From assembly GCA_036013505.1 (NCBI GenBank), contig CP107851.1:1736001-1800000 (forward strand): a stretch of DNA of 64,000 nt, in the 5' to 3' direction. Of this stretch, positions 41,180 through 49,268 are shown piece after piece. A program made the position numbers and the translations under genes. The DNA comes from Streptomyces sp. NBC_00510. GTDB taxonomy: Bacteria > Actinomycetota > Actinomycetes > Streptomycetales > Streptomycetaceae. Every line of letters starts with the position of its first letter. The first letter of the stretch is position 1. The notes beneath the pieces are model-generated. The model saw nothing but the letters and a program-made list of their open reading frames with translations. It was not told the DNA's origin and did no database searches.

Positions 41180-42982
41180 ATGTCGCTACGCGCTCTCCCC
41201 CATGCCGACCCGGGTGTCCCCGACACCCGCTCCGGCTTCCGTTTCCTGCTCTGGCTGGAACAGCGCCAGATCGGCGGCCAGATCAAGGCCACGCTGTGGG
41301 GCACCCTCCACATGGCGGCCGTGGCCTGCTTCCCGGCCGCCGTCGGCATCGCCGTGCAGGCCGTCGTCGACGGCTCCGGCGAACGACTCGCGCTCGCGGG
41401 CGGCCTGATCCTCGCCCTGGGCGTGGTGACCGCCGTCGGCGACACCATGCTGCACCGCACCGCCGTCACCAACTGGATCTCCGCGGCCGCCCGGGTGCAG
41501 CTCCTGCTGTCGCGCAAGACCCTGGAACTGGGCTCGCTGCTCACCCGGCGGGTCGCGGCGGGCGAGGTCGTCGCGGTGAGCACCGGCGACGTCGAGAAGA
41601 TCGGCTGGTTCGTCGAGGCGCTGGCCCGCTTCGCCTGCTCCCTGCTGGCGACCGTCGGCGTCACCGTCGCCCTGCTGGTGTACCGGCCCGAGCTGGGGCT
41701 GATCGTGGCCGCGGGTGTCCCCGTACTGGCCCTGGCGGTGCTGCCGTTGCTGCCGCACGCGACGCGGCGCGCGGACGAGCAGCGTGCCAAGGCGGGCAAG
41801 GCCACGGAACTCGCCTCCGACACCGTGGCCGGACTGCGGGTGCTGCGCGGCATCGGCGGCGAGGAGCTGTTCCTGACCCGCTACCGTCGGGCCTCGCAGG
41901 AGGTCCGCAGTGCCGCCGTCCGCAACGCCCGGATGTGGGCGCTGATCAGCGCCGTGCAAGTGGCCCTGCCCGGCCTGCTGCTGCTCGCGGTGACCTGGTA
42001 CGGCGCGCGGCTGGCGCTCGACGGACGGATCACCGTGGGCGAACTGGTCACCGTCTACGGGACGGTGGTCTTCCTGCTGTTCCCGCTGCGCGGCTTCGAG
42101 GAGATCGCGATGGCGTACTCCTTCTCCCGGCCGTCCGCCAAGCGCGCCGCCGCCGTGCTGGCACTGCGGCGGGACACCACGGGCGACGACGGCGGAGCCA
42201 CGGCGGGCACGGGACCGCTGCCCGCGGGCGACCTCCACGACCCGCTGACGGGGCTGCTCGCCCCGGCCGGGGAACTGACCGCCGTGGTGTGCGGGGACCC
42301 GGACGCGGCCGGCGCCCTCGCCGACCGGCTGGGCGGGCACAGCCCGGCCGGGACCGGGGACGCCCCCTCGGTGCTGCTCGGCGGGACGGCGCTGGACGAC
42401 CTGCCGCTCGCGGCGGCCCGCGCGGCCGTGCTGGTCCAGGACAAGGACCCGGTGCTGCTGTCCGGAACGCTGACCCAACTGCTGGACGTCCCCGCCTCCG
42501 GCCAGGTCACCGCGGCCGAGGCCCTCGCGGCGGCGCAGTGCGGCGACGTGCTCGACGCGCTCGCCCAGGCCTCGGTGGACGACTCAGGGGACCCGATGCG
42601 CTCCCGCATCACCGAGCGCGGACGGTCCCTGTCCGGCGGCCAGCGGCAGCGGCTGGCGCTGGCCCGGTCGCTCGTCGCCGATCCGGAGGTCCTGGTGCTG
42701 GACGAGCCGACCAGCGCCGTCGACACGCACACCGAGGCCCGGATCGCCCAGGGCATCAGGGCGCTGCGCGCCGACCGGACGACGGTGGTCCTCACCTCCA
42801 GTCCGCTGCTGCTGGACCGCGCCGACCGGGTGGTGTTCGTCGATGACGGCACGGTGCGCGCGTCCGGCACGCACCGCGAACTGCTCCGGGCCGACCTCGG
42901 CTACCGCGCGGTGGTCACCCGCGAGACCGAACAGGAGCCCGAGGAAACCGCACGTCTCGAGAAAGCCGAGGAAACCGCATGA
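41180..42982 (+). CDS. ABC exporter half A, Walker A lost
   Basis: A 600-residue TMD-NBD protein, first of a translationally coupled pair. Six TM helices lie in about residues 35-310. The NBD lacks Walker A: the place of G-x4-G-K-S/T reads V-V-C-G-D-P-D-A-A-G-A-L (about residue 370), with no Lys. The signature LSGGQRQRL (about 482) and Walker B 'VLVLDEPTSAVD' (about 504) are intact, while the H-loop is changed (VLTSSPLLL, no His). It should not bind ATP normally but can supply its signature to the partner's Walker A. ATG 41180 has only a weak ribosome site. The stop overlaps the partner by 4 nt. Confidence 0.9.
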   Translation: MSLRALPHADPGVPDTRSGFRFLLWLEQRQIGGQIKATLWGTLHMAAVACFPAAVGIAVQAVVDGSGERLALAGGLILALGVVTAVGDTMLHRTAVTNWISAAARVQLLLSRKTLELGSLLTRRVAAGEVVAVSTGDVEKIGWFVEALARFACSLLATVGVTVALLVYRPELGLIVAAGVPVLALAVLPLLPHATRRADEQRAKAGKATELASDTVAGLRVLRGIGGEELFLTRYRRASQEVRSAAVRNARMWALISAVQVALPGLLLLAVTWYGARLALDGRITVGELVTVYGTVVFLLFPLRGFEEIAMAYSFSRPSAKRAAAVLALRRDTTGDDGGATAGTGPLPAGDLHDPLTGLLAPAGELTAVVCGDPDAAGALADRLGGHSPAGTGDAPSVLLGGTALDDLPLAAARAAVLVQDKDPVLLSGTLTQLLDVPASGQVTAAEALAAAQCGDVLDALAQASVDDSGDPMRSRITERGRSLSGGQRQRLALARSLVADPEVLVLDEPTSAVDTHTEARIAQGIRALRADRTTVVLTSSPLLLDRADRVVFVDDGTVRASGTHRELLRADLGYRAVVTRETEQEPEETARLEKAEETA

Positions 42983-44769
42983 TCGGCATGATCGGCGTGA
43001 AACCGCCGGAGTACGACCCGGCCGCGCCGCGGCACGTGACGACGCTGCCGGTGGGCTCGCCCGCGACGGTGCGCGGTTACGTCGGCGAGCTGGCCCGGCG
43101 GCACCGGGGTGCGTTCGCCGTGCTCGTCTCGGTGAACACCGTCGCCGTCGTCGCCTCGATGGTCGGCCCCTATCTGCTGGGCGGGCTCGTCGAGGACCTG
43201 GCGGCGGGCCACCGCGACCTGCACATCGGACGCACCATGGCGCTGTTCGCCGTCGCGCTCGCCGTGCAGACGGTGTTCGTCCGGGAAGTGCGGCTGCGCG
43301 GCGCGATCCTGGGCGAGCGGATGCTGGCGGACCTGCGCGAGGACTTCCTCGTACGGTCCGTGGGGCTGCCCCCCGGTGTCCTGGAGCGGGCGGGCACGGG
43401 CGACCTGCTGTCCCGCATCACCACCGACATCGACCGGCTGTCCAACGCGATGCGGGAGGCCGTCCCGCAGCTGGCGATCGCCGTGGTGTGGAGCGGCCTG
43501 CTGCTCGGCGCGCTGACGGTCACCTCGCCGCCGCTGGCACTGGCGGTGCTGGTGGCCGTACCGGTGCTGCTCGCCGGCTGCCGCTGGTACTTCCGGCGCG
43601 CGCCGCGGGCGTACCGATCCGAGGCCGCCGGGTACGCGGCCGTCTCGGCGGTCCTCGCGGAGTCGGTGGACGCCGGGCGCACCATCGAGGCCCACCGGCT
43701 CGGCGACCGCCGCGAGGAGCTGTCGCGCATCCGCATCCGCCAGTGGGTGGCGTGGGAGCGCTACACGATGTGGCTGCGCAGCGTGCTCTTCCCGGTGATC
43801 AACGTGACGTACATGCTGATCCTCGCGGCGGTGCTGCTGATCGGCGGGACGCTGGTCCTGCACGGCCGCGTGACGGTGGGCGAGCTGACGACGGGCGCGC
43901 TGTACGCGCAGATGCTGGTCGACCCGATCAACCTCATCCTGCGCTGGTACGACGAGCTGCAGGTGGCCCAGGTGTCACTGGCCCGGCTGGTCGGCGTCCG
44001 GGAGGTCGAGCAGGGCGCCGGGGACGAGCGGGTGGCGCCGGACGGCCGCGACGTCCACGCCGACGAGGTGCGCTTCGGCTACCGCGCCGGCAGCGACGTG
44101 CTGCACGGGGTGAGCCTGCGGGTCCGCCCCGGCACCCGGCTGGCCCTGGTCGGCCCGTCCGGGGCGGGCAAGTCGACGCTGGGGCGGCTGCTGGCCGGGA
44201 TCTACAGCCCACGGACCGGCGAGATCACCCTGGGCGGCGCCCAGCTGGCCCGGATGCCCGCGGAACGGGTCCGCGAGCACGTGGCCCTGGTCAACCAGGA
44301 GCACCACGTCTTCGTCGGCACGCTCCGCGACAACCTGCTGCTGGCCCGCGCGGGAGCGGGTGACGACGAGCTGTGGGCGGCGCTCACCGCGGTCGACGCC
44401 GAGGGCTGGGCACGGGCGCTCGACGACGGCCTGGACACCGAGGTCGGCTCGGGCGGCGCCGCGCTGACTCCGGCCCAGGCGCAGCAGGTGGCGCTGGCGC
44501 GGCTGGTCCTCGCCGACCCGCACACCCTGGTGCTGGACGAGGCCACCTCGCTGCTGGACCCGCGCGCGGCCCGCCATCTGGAACGGTCGCTGGCCCGCGT
44601 GCTGGACGGCAGGACCGTGGTGGCCATCGCGCACCGGCTGCACACCGCGCACGACGCGGACCTGATCGCGGTGGTGGAGGACGGCCGGATCAGCGAGCTG
44701 GGCAGCCACCACCAGCTGGTGGAGGCCAACGGCGCCTACGCCGCCCTGTGGCGGTCCTGGCACGGTTAG
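42979..44769 (+). CDS. ABC exporter half B, signature motif lost
   Basis: A 596-residue partner. Six TM helices lie in about residues 45-310. Walker A is intact (GPSGAGKST, about 392), as are Q-loop 'LVNQEHHVF', Walker B 'TLVLDEATSLLD' (about 517) and H-loop 'AIAHRLHTA', but the signature is replaced by L-T-P-A-Q-A-Q-Q (about 496) instead of LSGGQ. Together with half A this leaves one working composite ATP site (Walker A of B with LSGGQ of A) and one dead site. Expected to export a small molecule or peptide; substrate unknown. A strong terminator hairpin follows. Confidence 0.92.
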   Translation: MIGMIGVKPPEYDPAAPRHVTTLPVGSPATVRGYVGELARRHRGAFAVLVSVNTVAVVASMVGPYLLGGLVEDLAAGHRDLHIGRTMALFAVALAVQTVFVREVRLRGAILGERMLADLREDFLVRSVGLPPGVLERAGTGDLLSRITTDIDRLSNAMREAVPQLAIAVVWSGLLLGALTVTSPPLALAVLVAVPVLLAGCRWYFRRAPRAYRSEAAGYAAVSAVLAESVDAGRTIEAHRLGDRREELSRIRIRQWVAWERYTMWLRSVLFPVINVTYMLILAAVLLIGGTLVLHGRVTVGELTTGALYAQMLVDPINLILRWYDELQVAQVSLARLVGVREVEQGAGDERVAPDGRDVHADEVRFGYRAGSDVLHGVSLRVRPGTRLALVGPSGAGKSTLGRLLAGIYSPRTGEITLGGAQLARMPAERVREHVALVNQEHHVFVGTLRDNLLLARAGAGDDELWAALTAVDAEGWARALDDGLDTEVGSGGAALTPAQAQQVALARLVLADPHTLVLDEATSLLDPRAARHLERSLARVLDGRTVVAIAHRLHTAHDADLIAVVEDGRISELGSHHQLVEANGAYAALWRSWHG

Positions 44770-44796
44770 GCCCGGAGCGCGTTCGTGCTGATACGC

Positions 44797-44830
44797 GTGG
44801 CCCCGGCCGTCCTGCGACGGCCGGGGCCAC
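44797..44830. terminator. Bidirectional terminator hairpin
   Basis: GTGGCCCCGGCCGTC and its perfect reverse complement (15-bp stem) with a CTGC loop, between the convergent ABC exporter and YdjM-like genes. Confidence 0.85.
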
Positions 44831-44851
44831 GGAGTGGCGCGGGTGGCGGGC

Positions 44852-45649
44852 TCAGCCGCCGAAGATGCCGAGTGCCCCGAGCGCGCCCAGTCCGCCGGCG
44901 GCGAAGAAGATCGGCGTGAGCACCTTGATCTCGACCCAGCTGCCCGCGCGGAACCGCATGGCCTTCGGCGGGCCCAGCGGGAACCAGCGCTTGCGGCCGA
45001 TCGGGATGGGCCACAGGATCGGGCAGCCCGAGACGGTCAGGGCGTCGCCGATGCAGTGCACGAGGGCGCCCAGCACGATGGGGATGCCGATCCACAGGTA
45101 CTGCTGCCCGGGCTCGGTGAACAGCCAGCCCTTGCCGTTCTCGGTGCCGTCCAGCACGTCGGCCAGCACCCAGGCGCTGGTGGCGCCGAGCAGCCACACC
45201 AGGATGTCGCTGGAGACCCGGGCCTGCCGCCACAGCAGTCCCTCGACGGCGAGCACGGCGTGCACGAACAGGATCACCAGGACCCCCCAGCGCCCGCCGT
45301 ACACGGCGATCAGCGAGGCGCCCCCGCCGATCGCGACGGCCCACACCCAGGTATGGGTCAGTGTGCGGTGACCACCGGAACGGCGCGGGTCACCGGCCTT
45401 GCGCGTGGCCTTGTAGGTCGCGTACGAGAGCTTGTCGACGATCTCGCAGAACCACCGGGAGACCGGCCCGAAGGCCCGCGATATCGTGGCCGCCTTGTGG
45501 TCGAGGTCGGGGGCGAGGGCGGCGCCGGCACAGATCAGTGCGCCGACCACGAGCGTCGGCCAGGGCATCGGGTGGTCGAGCGCGGCGGCGAGTGCTCCCA
45601 CCCCCAGCCATGCCGCCGCTCCGGAGATAGAGTGCGCCGGTCCCATCAT
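44852..45649 (-). CDS. YdjM-like membrane-bound metal-dependent hydrolase (DUF457)
   Basis: A 265-residue integral membrane protein with about six TM helices. The conserved block begins MMGPAHSISGAAAW (His) with 'GALAPDLDHKAATISR' (D-x-D-H, about residues 45-60), 'GGHRTLTHTWVW' (R-x-x-T-H) and 'LVHCIGDALTVSGCPILWP' (H...D), the polar residues of the LexA-regulated YdjM/DUF457 hydrolase family. Substrate unknown; relatives are proposed to act on lipids. The start is ATG 45649 or the adjacent ATG 45646. Its 5' region is shared with the divergent helicase gene (132 bp). Confidence 0.88.
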   Translation of the reverse strand: MMGPAHSISGAAAWLGVGALAAALDHPMPWPTLVVGALICAGAALAPDLDHKAATISRAFGPVSRWFCEIVDKLSYATYKATRKAGDPRRSGGHRTLTHTWVWAVAIGGGASLIAVYGGRWGVLVILFVHAVLAVEGLLWRQARVSSDILVWLLGATSAWVLADVLDGTENGKGWLFTEPGQQYLWIGIPIVLGALVHCIGDALTVSGCPILWPIPIGRKRWFPLGPPKAMRFRAGSWVEIKVLTPIFFAAGGLGALGALGIFGG

Positions 45650-45781
45650 GGTGTGCCCCGCCCCTTTCGACCCGCCTGCAGGCGGAGTTGACGCGTAATC
45701 GACGGCACACCATACCGCCGGTCGATCTTCCTCCGTACCGCCGGTTCCTCCCCTGGTCCCGGGGACAGGCAAGATGGGGGT

Positions 45782-48295
45782 GTGACCCTCATCGATCAGC
45801 TGCCTGCAGAGCCCGATCCCGACGCCCTCTTCGAGGCCTTCTCGTCCTGGGCGGAGGGCCGGGGCATCTCCCTCTACCCCGCCCAGGAGGAAGCGCTGAT
45901 CGAGGTGGTCTCGGGGGCGAACGTCATCCTGTCCACCCCCACCGGCTCGGGGAAGAGCCTGGTCGCGGCCGGTGCGCACTTCGCCGCGCTCTCCCGGGAC
46001 GAGGTCACCTTCTACACCGCCCCGATCAAGGCGCTGGTGTCGGAGAAGTTCTTCGACCTGTGCAAGCTCTTCGGCACCGAGAACGTGGGCATGCTGACCG
46101 GCGACGCCTCCGTCAACCCGGACGCGCCCGTCATCTGCTGCACGGCGGAGGTGCTGGCGTCGATAGCGCTCCGGGACGGCAAGGACGCCGACATCGGCCA
46201 GGTCGTCATGGACGAGTTCCACTTCTATGCGGAGCCGGACCGGGGCTGGGCGTGGCAGATCCCCCTGCTGGAGCTGCCGCAGGCGCAGTTCCTGCTGATG
46301 TCGGCGACGCTCGGCGACGTCACGCGCTTCGAGAAGGACCTCACCCGCCGTACCGGCCGGCCCACGTCCGTCGTGCGCTCGGCGACGCGGCCGGTGCCGC
46401 TGTCGTACGAGTACCGGCTGACCCCGCTCACCGAGACGCTGACCGAGCTGCTGGAGACCCGCCAGGCCCCCGTCTACATCGTGCACTTCACGCAGGCGGC
46501 GGCCGTGGAGCGGGCGCAGGCGCTGATGAGCATCAACATGTGCACGCGCGCCGAGAAGGACGCCATCGCGGAACTCATCGGGAACTTCCGCTTCACCACG
46601 AAGTTCGGCCGCAACCTGTCGCGTTACGTCCGGCACGGCATCGGGGTGCACCACGCCGGCATGCTGCCCAAGTACCGGCGCCTGGTGGAGAAGCTGGCGC
46701 AGGCGGGGCTGCTGAAGGTCATCTGCGGCACGGACACCCTCGGTGTCGGCGTCAACGTGCCCATCCGCACGGTGCTCTTCACCGCCCTCACCAAGTACGA
46801 CGGCAGCCGCGTGCGCGTGCTGCGCTCCCGTGAGTTCCACCAGATCGCGGGCCGCGCCGGGCGGGCCGGCTTCGACACGTCGGGCTTCGTGGTCGCCCAG
46901 GCGCCGGAGCACGTGATCGAGAACGAGAAGGCCCTCGCGAAGGCCGGCGAGGACCCCAAGAAGCGCCGCAAGGTGGTGCGCAAGAAGGCGCCCGAGGGCT
47001 TCGTCGGATGGACGGAGAGCACCTTCGAGAAGCTCATCGCCTCCGATCCCGAGCCGCTGACCTCCCGGTTCCGGGTCACCCACGCGATGCTGCTGTCGGT
47101 CATCGCCCGCCCCGGCAACGCCTTCGACGCGATGCGTCGGCTGCTGGAGGACAACCACGAGGACCGCAGGTCCCAGTTGCGGCACATCCGGCGGGCCATC
47201 GCGATCTACCGCTCGCTGCTCGCGGGCGGGGTCGTGGAGCGGCTGGACGAGCCCGACGAGGAGGGGCGCATCGTCCGGCTGACGGTGGACCTGCAGCAGC
47301 ACTTCGCGCTCAACCAACCGCTGTCCACCTTCGCGCTGGCCGCGTTCGAACTGCTGGACCCGGAGTCGCCCTCCTACGCGCTGGACATGCTGTCGGTGAT
47401 CGAGTCGACCCTCGACGACCCCCGGCAGATCCTCGCCGCCCAGGAGAACAAGGCGCGCGGCGAGGCCGTCGCCGCCATGAAGGCCGACGGGGTGGAGTAC
47501 GAGGAGCGGATGGAGCGGCTCCAGGACATCTCCTACCCCAAGCCGCTGGAGGAGGTGCTGTCGCACGCCTACGGCGTCTACCGCAAGAGCCACCCGTGGG
47601 TCGGTGACCACCCGCTGTCGCCCAAGTCGGTCGTACGCGACATGTACGAACGGGCGATGACCTTCACCGAGTTCGTCTCCCACTACGAGCTCGCCCGGAC
47701 CGAGGGCATCGTGCTGCGCTACCTGGCGAGCGCGTACAAGGCGCTGGAGCACACCGTCCCGGACGACCTGAAGTCCGAGGACCTGCAGGACCTGATCGCC
47801 TGGCTCGGCGAGCTGGTCCGCCAGGTCGACTCCAGCCTGCTGGACGAATGGGAGCAGCTCGCCAACCCCGGTGAGATGACGGCCGAGGAGGCCCAGGAGC
47901 GGGCCGACCAGGTCAAGCCCGTCACGGCCAACGCCCGCGCCTTCCGGGTCCTGGTGCGCAACGCCCTGTTCCGCCGGGTGGAGCTGGCCGCGCTGGAGCG
48001 GTTCGACGAACTCGGCGAGATGGACGCCGGGGCCGGCTGGGACGCCGACGCCTGGGCCGAGGCCATGGACGCCTACTGGGACGAGTACGAGGACCTGGGC
48101 ACCGGGCCCGACGCGCGCGGCCCGAAGCTGCTGCAGATCGAGGAGCGTCCCGACGAGGGGCTGTGGAAGGTCCGCCAGACCTTCGCGGACCCCGACGGCG
48201 ACCACGACTGGGGCATCTCCGCCGAGATCGACCTCACCGCCTCCGACGAGGAGGGCCGCGCGGTGGTCAAGGTGACGGCCGTGGGCGCGCTGTGA
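45782..48295 (+). CDS. Ski2/Mtr4-like DEAD/DEAH-box RNA helicase with C-terminal DSHCT-like region
   Basis: An 837-residue helicase. Motif I STPTGSGKS (about residues 50-58), motif II D-E-F-H (about 143-146), motif III 'LMSATLGD', motif V 'CGTDTLGVGVNVP' and motif VI 'HQIAGRAGRAGFD' define the Ski2-like superfamily 2 core; the C-terminal helical part (about 560-837) resembles the DSHCT domain. Probably unwinds structured RNA during decay. GTG 45782 lies 6 nt after CAAGAT (45770-45775), suggesting a leaderless mRNA. TesB follows after 37 nt with its own ribosome site and may be co-transcribed. Confidence 0.92.
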   Translation: MTLIDQLPAEPDPDALFEAFSSWAEGRGISLYPAQEEALIEVVSGANVILSTPTGSGKSLVAAGAHFAALSRDEVTFYTAPIKALVSEKFFDLCKLFGTENVGMLTGDASVNPDAPVICCTAEVLASIALRDGKDADIGQVVMDEFHFYAEPDRGWAWQIPLLELPQAQFLLMSATLGDVTRFEKDLTRRTGRPTSVVRSATRPVPLSYEYRLTPLTETLTELLETRQAPVYIVHFTQAAAVERAQALMSINMCTRAEKDAIAELIGNFRFTTKFGRNLSRYVRHGIGVHHAGMLPKYRRLVEKLAQAGLLKVICGTDTLGVGVNVPIRTVLFTALTKYDGSRVRVLRSREFHQIAGRAGRAGFDTSGFVVAQAPEHVIENEKALAKAGEDPKKRRKVVRKKAPEGFVGWTESTFEKLIASDPEPLTSRFRVTHAMLLSVIARPGNAFDAMRRLLEDNHEDRRSQLRHIRRAIAIYRSLLAGGVVERLDEPDEEGRIVRLTVDLQQHFALNQPLSTFALAAFELLDPESPSYALDMLSVIESTLDDPRQILAAQENKARGEAVAAMKADGVEYEERMERLQDISYPKPLEEVLSHAYGVYRKSHPWVGDHPLSPKSVVRDMYERAMTFTEFVSHYELARTEGIVLRYLASAYKALEHTVPDDLKSEDLQDLIAWLGELVRQVDSSLLDEWEQLANPGEMTAEEAQERADQVKPVTANARAFRVLVRNALFRRVELAALERFDELGEMDAGAGWDADAWAEAMDAYWDEYEDLGTGPDARGPKLLQIEERPDEGLWKVRQTFADPDGDHDWGISAEIDLTASDEEGRAVVKVTAVGAL

Positions 48296-48332
48296 CCGCG
48301 AGGGCGACCACCCGCACGAAGGAGCAGGCCCG

Positions 48333-49199
48333 ATGACCAACCCCGCCGAGCGGCTGGTGGACCTCCTCGACCTGGAGAGGATCGAGGAGGACATCTTCCG
48401 CGGGCAGAGCCCCCAGGAACGCCTCCAGCGGGTGTTCGGCGGACAGGTGGCGGGTCAGGCGCTGGTCGCGGCCGGGCGCACCACGGACGGCAGCCGTCCG
48501 GTGCACTCCCTGCACGCGTACTTCCTGCGCCCGGGGCGCCCCGGGATGCCGATCGTGTACCAGGTGGAGCGGATCCGCGACGGCCGCTCCTTCACGACGC
48601 GGCGCGTGGTCGCGGTGCAGCAGGGCCGGACGATCTTCAACCTGACCGCCTCCTTCCACGTGCCGGAGCCCGGGTTCGAGCACCAGCTGCCGATGCGCGA
48701 GGTCCCGGACCCGGAGAGCCTGCCGAAGCTGAGCGACGAACTCCGTGAACACCTCGGCGAACTGCCCGAGCAGTTGGAGCGGATGGCGCGGCGGCAGCCG
48801 TTCGACATCCGCTACGTGGACCGCCTGCGCTGGACCGCCGAGGAGATCGAGGGCGCCGAGCCGCGCAGCGCGGTCTGGATGCGCGCGGTGGGCCCGCTCG
48901 GCGACGACCCGCTGGTGCACACCTGCGCCCTCACCTACGCCAGCGACATGATGCTGCTGGACGCCGTGCGCGTACCGGTCGAGCCGCTGTGGGGGCCGCG
49001 CGGCTTCGACATGGCCTCCCTGGACCACGCGATGTGGTTCCACCGGCCGTTCCGCGCCGACGAGTGGTTCCTGTACGACCAGGAGTCCCCCGTCGCGACC
49101 GGAGCGCGCGGCCTGGCCCGCGGCCGCATCTACGACCGCGAGGGCCGGCTGCTGGTCTCCGTGGTCCAGGAGGGGCTGTTCCGGAAGCACGGCGGCTGA
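48333..49199 (+). CDS. tesB: Acyl-CoA thioesterase II
   Basis: A 288-residue double-hotdog thioesterase hydrolysing acyl-CoA to fatty acid and CoA. Family pattern: 'LERIEEDIFRGQSP', 'RVFGGQVAGQALVAAGRT', 'VHSLHAYFLRPGRPGMPIVYQVERIRDGRSFTTRRV', and in the second hotdog 'LTYASDMMLLDA', 'SLDHAMWFHRPFRADEWFLYDQESPVA' with the catalytic Asp/Gln/Thr network. AAGGAG precedes ATG 48333. Followed by nested hairpins. Confidence 0.95.
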   Translation: MTNPAERLVDLLDLERIEEDIFRGQSPQERLQRVFGGQVAGQALVAAGRTTDGSRPVHSLHAYFLRPGRPGMPIVYQVERIRDGRSFTTRRVVAVQQGRTIFNLTASFHVPEPGFEHQLPMREVPDPESLPKLSDELREHLGELPEQLERMARRQPFDIRYVDRLRWTAEEIEGAEPRSAVWMRAVGPLGDDPLVHTCALTYASDMMLLDAVRVPVEPLWGPRGFDMASLDHAMWFHRPFRADEWFLYDQESPVATGARGLARGRIYDREGRLLVSVVQEGLFRKHGG

Positions 49200-49242
49200 G
49201 GCTCCCGGGAGCCGGTGCCGGTGCCGGTCCGGTTCCGGCTCC
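49200..49242. terminator. Nested hairpins between convergent genes
   Basis: GGCTCCCGGGAGCC is a 14-bp palindrome immediately after the tesB stop. An alternative stem pairs GGAGCCGG (49208) with CCGGCTCC (49235). GGTGCC repeats fill the loop. Confidence 0.5.
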
Positions 49243-49268
49243 GGGGGCCTCCTTCCGCCGACCGGGCC

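Noticed and set aside
45650..48394. Upstream extension of the YdjM-like frame antisense to the helicase gene
   Set aside because: The helicase on the plus strand has all motifs; the antisense translation has no domain character and is an artefact of high GC content.
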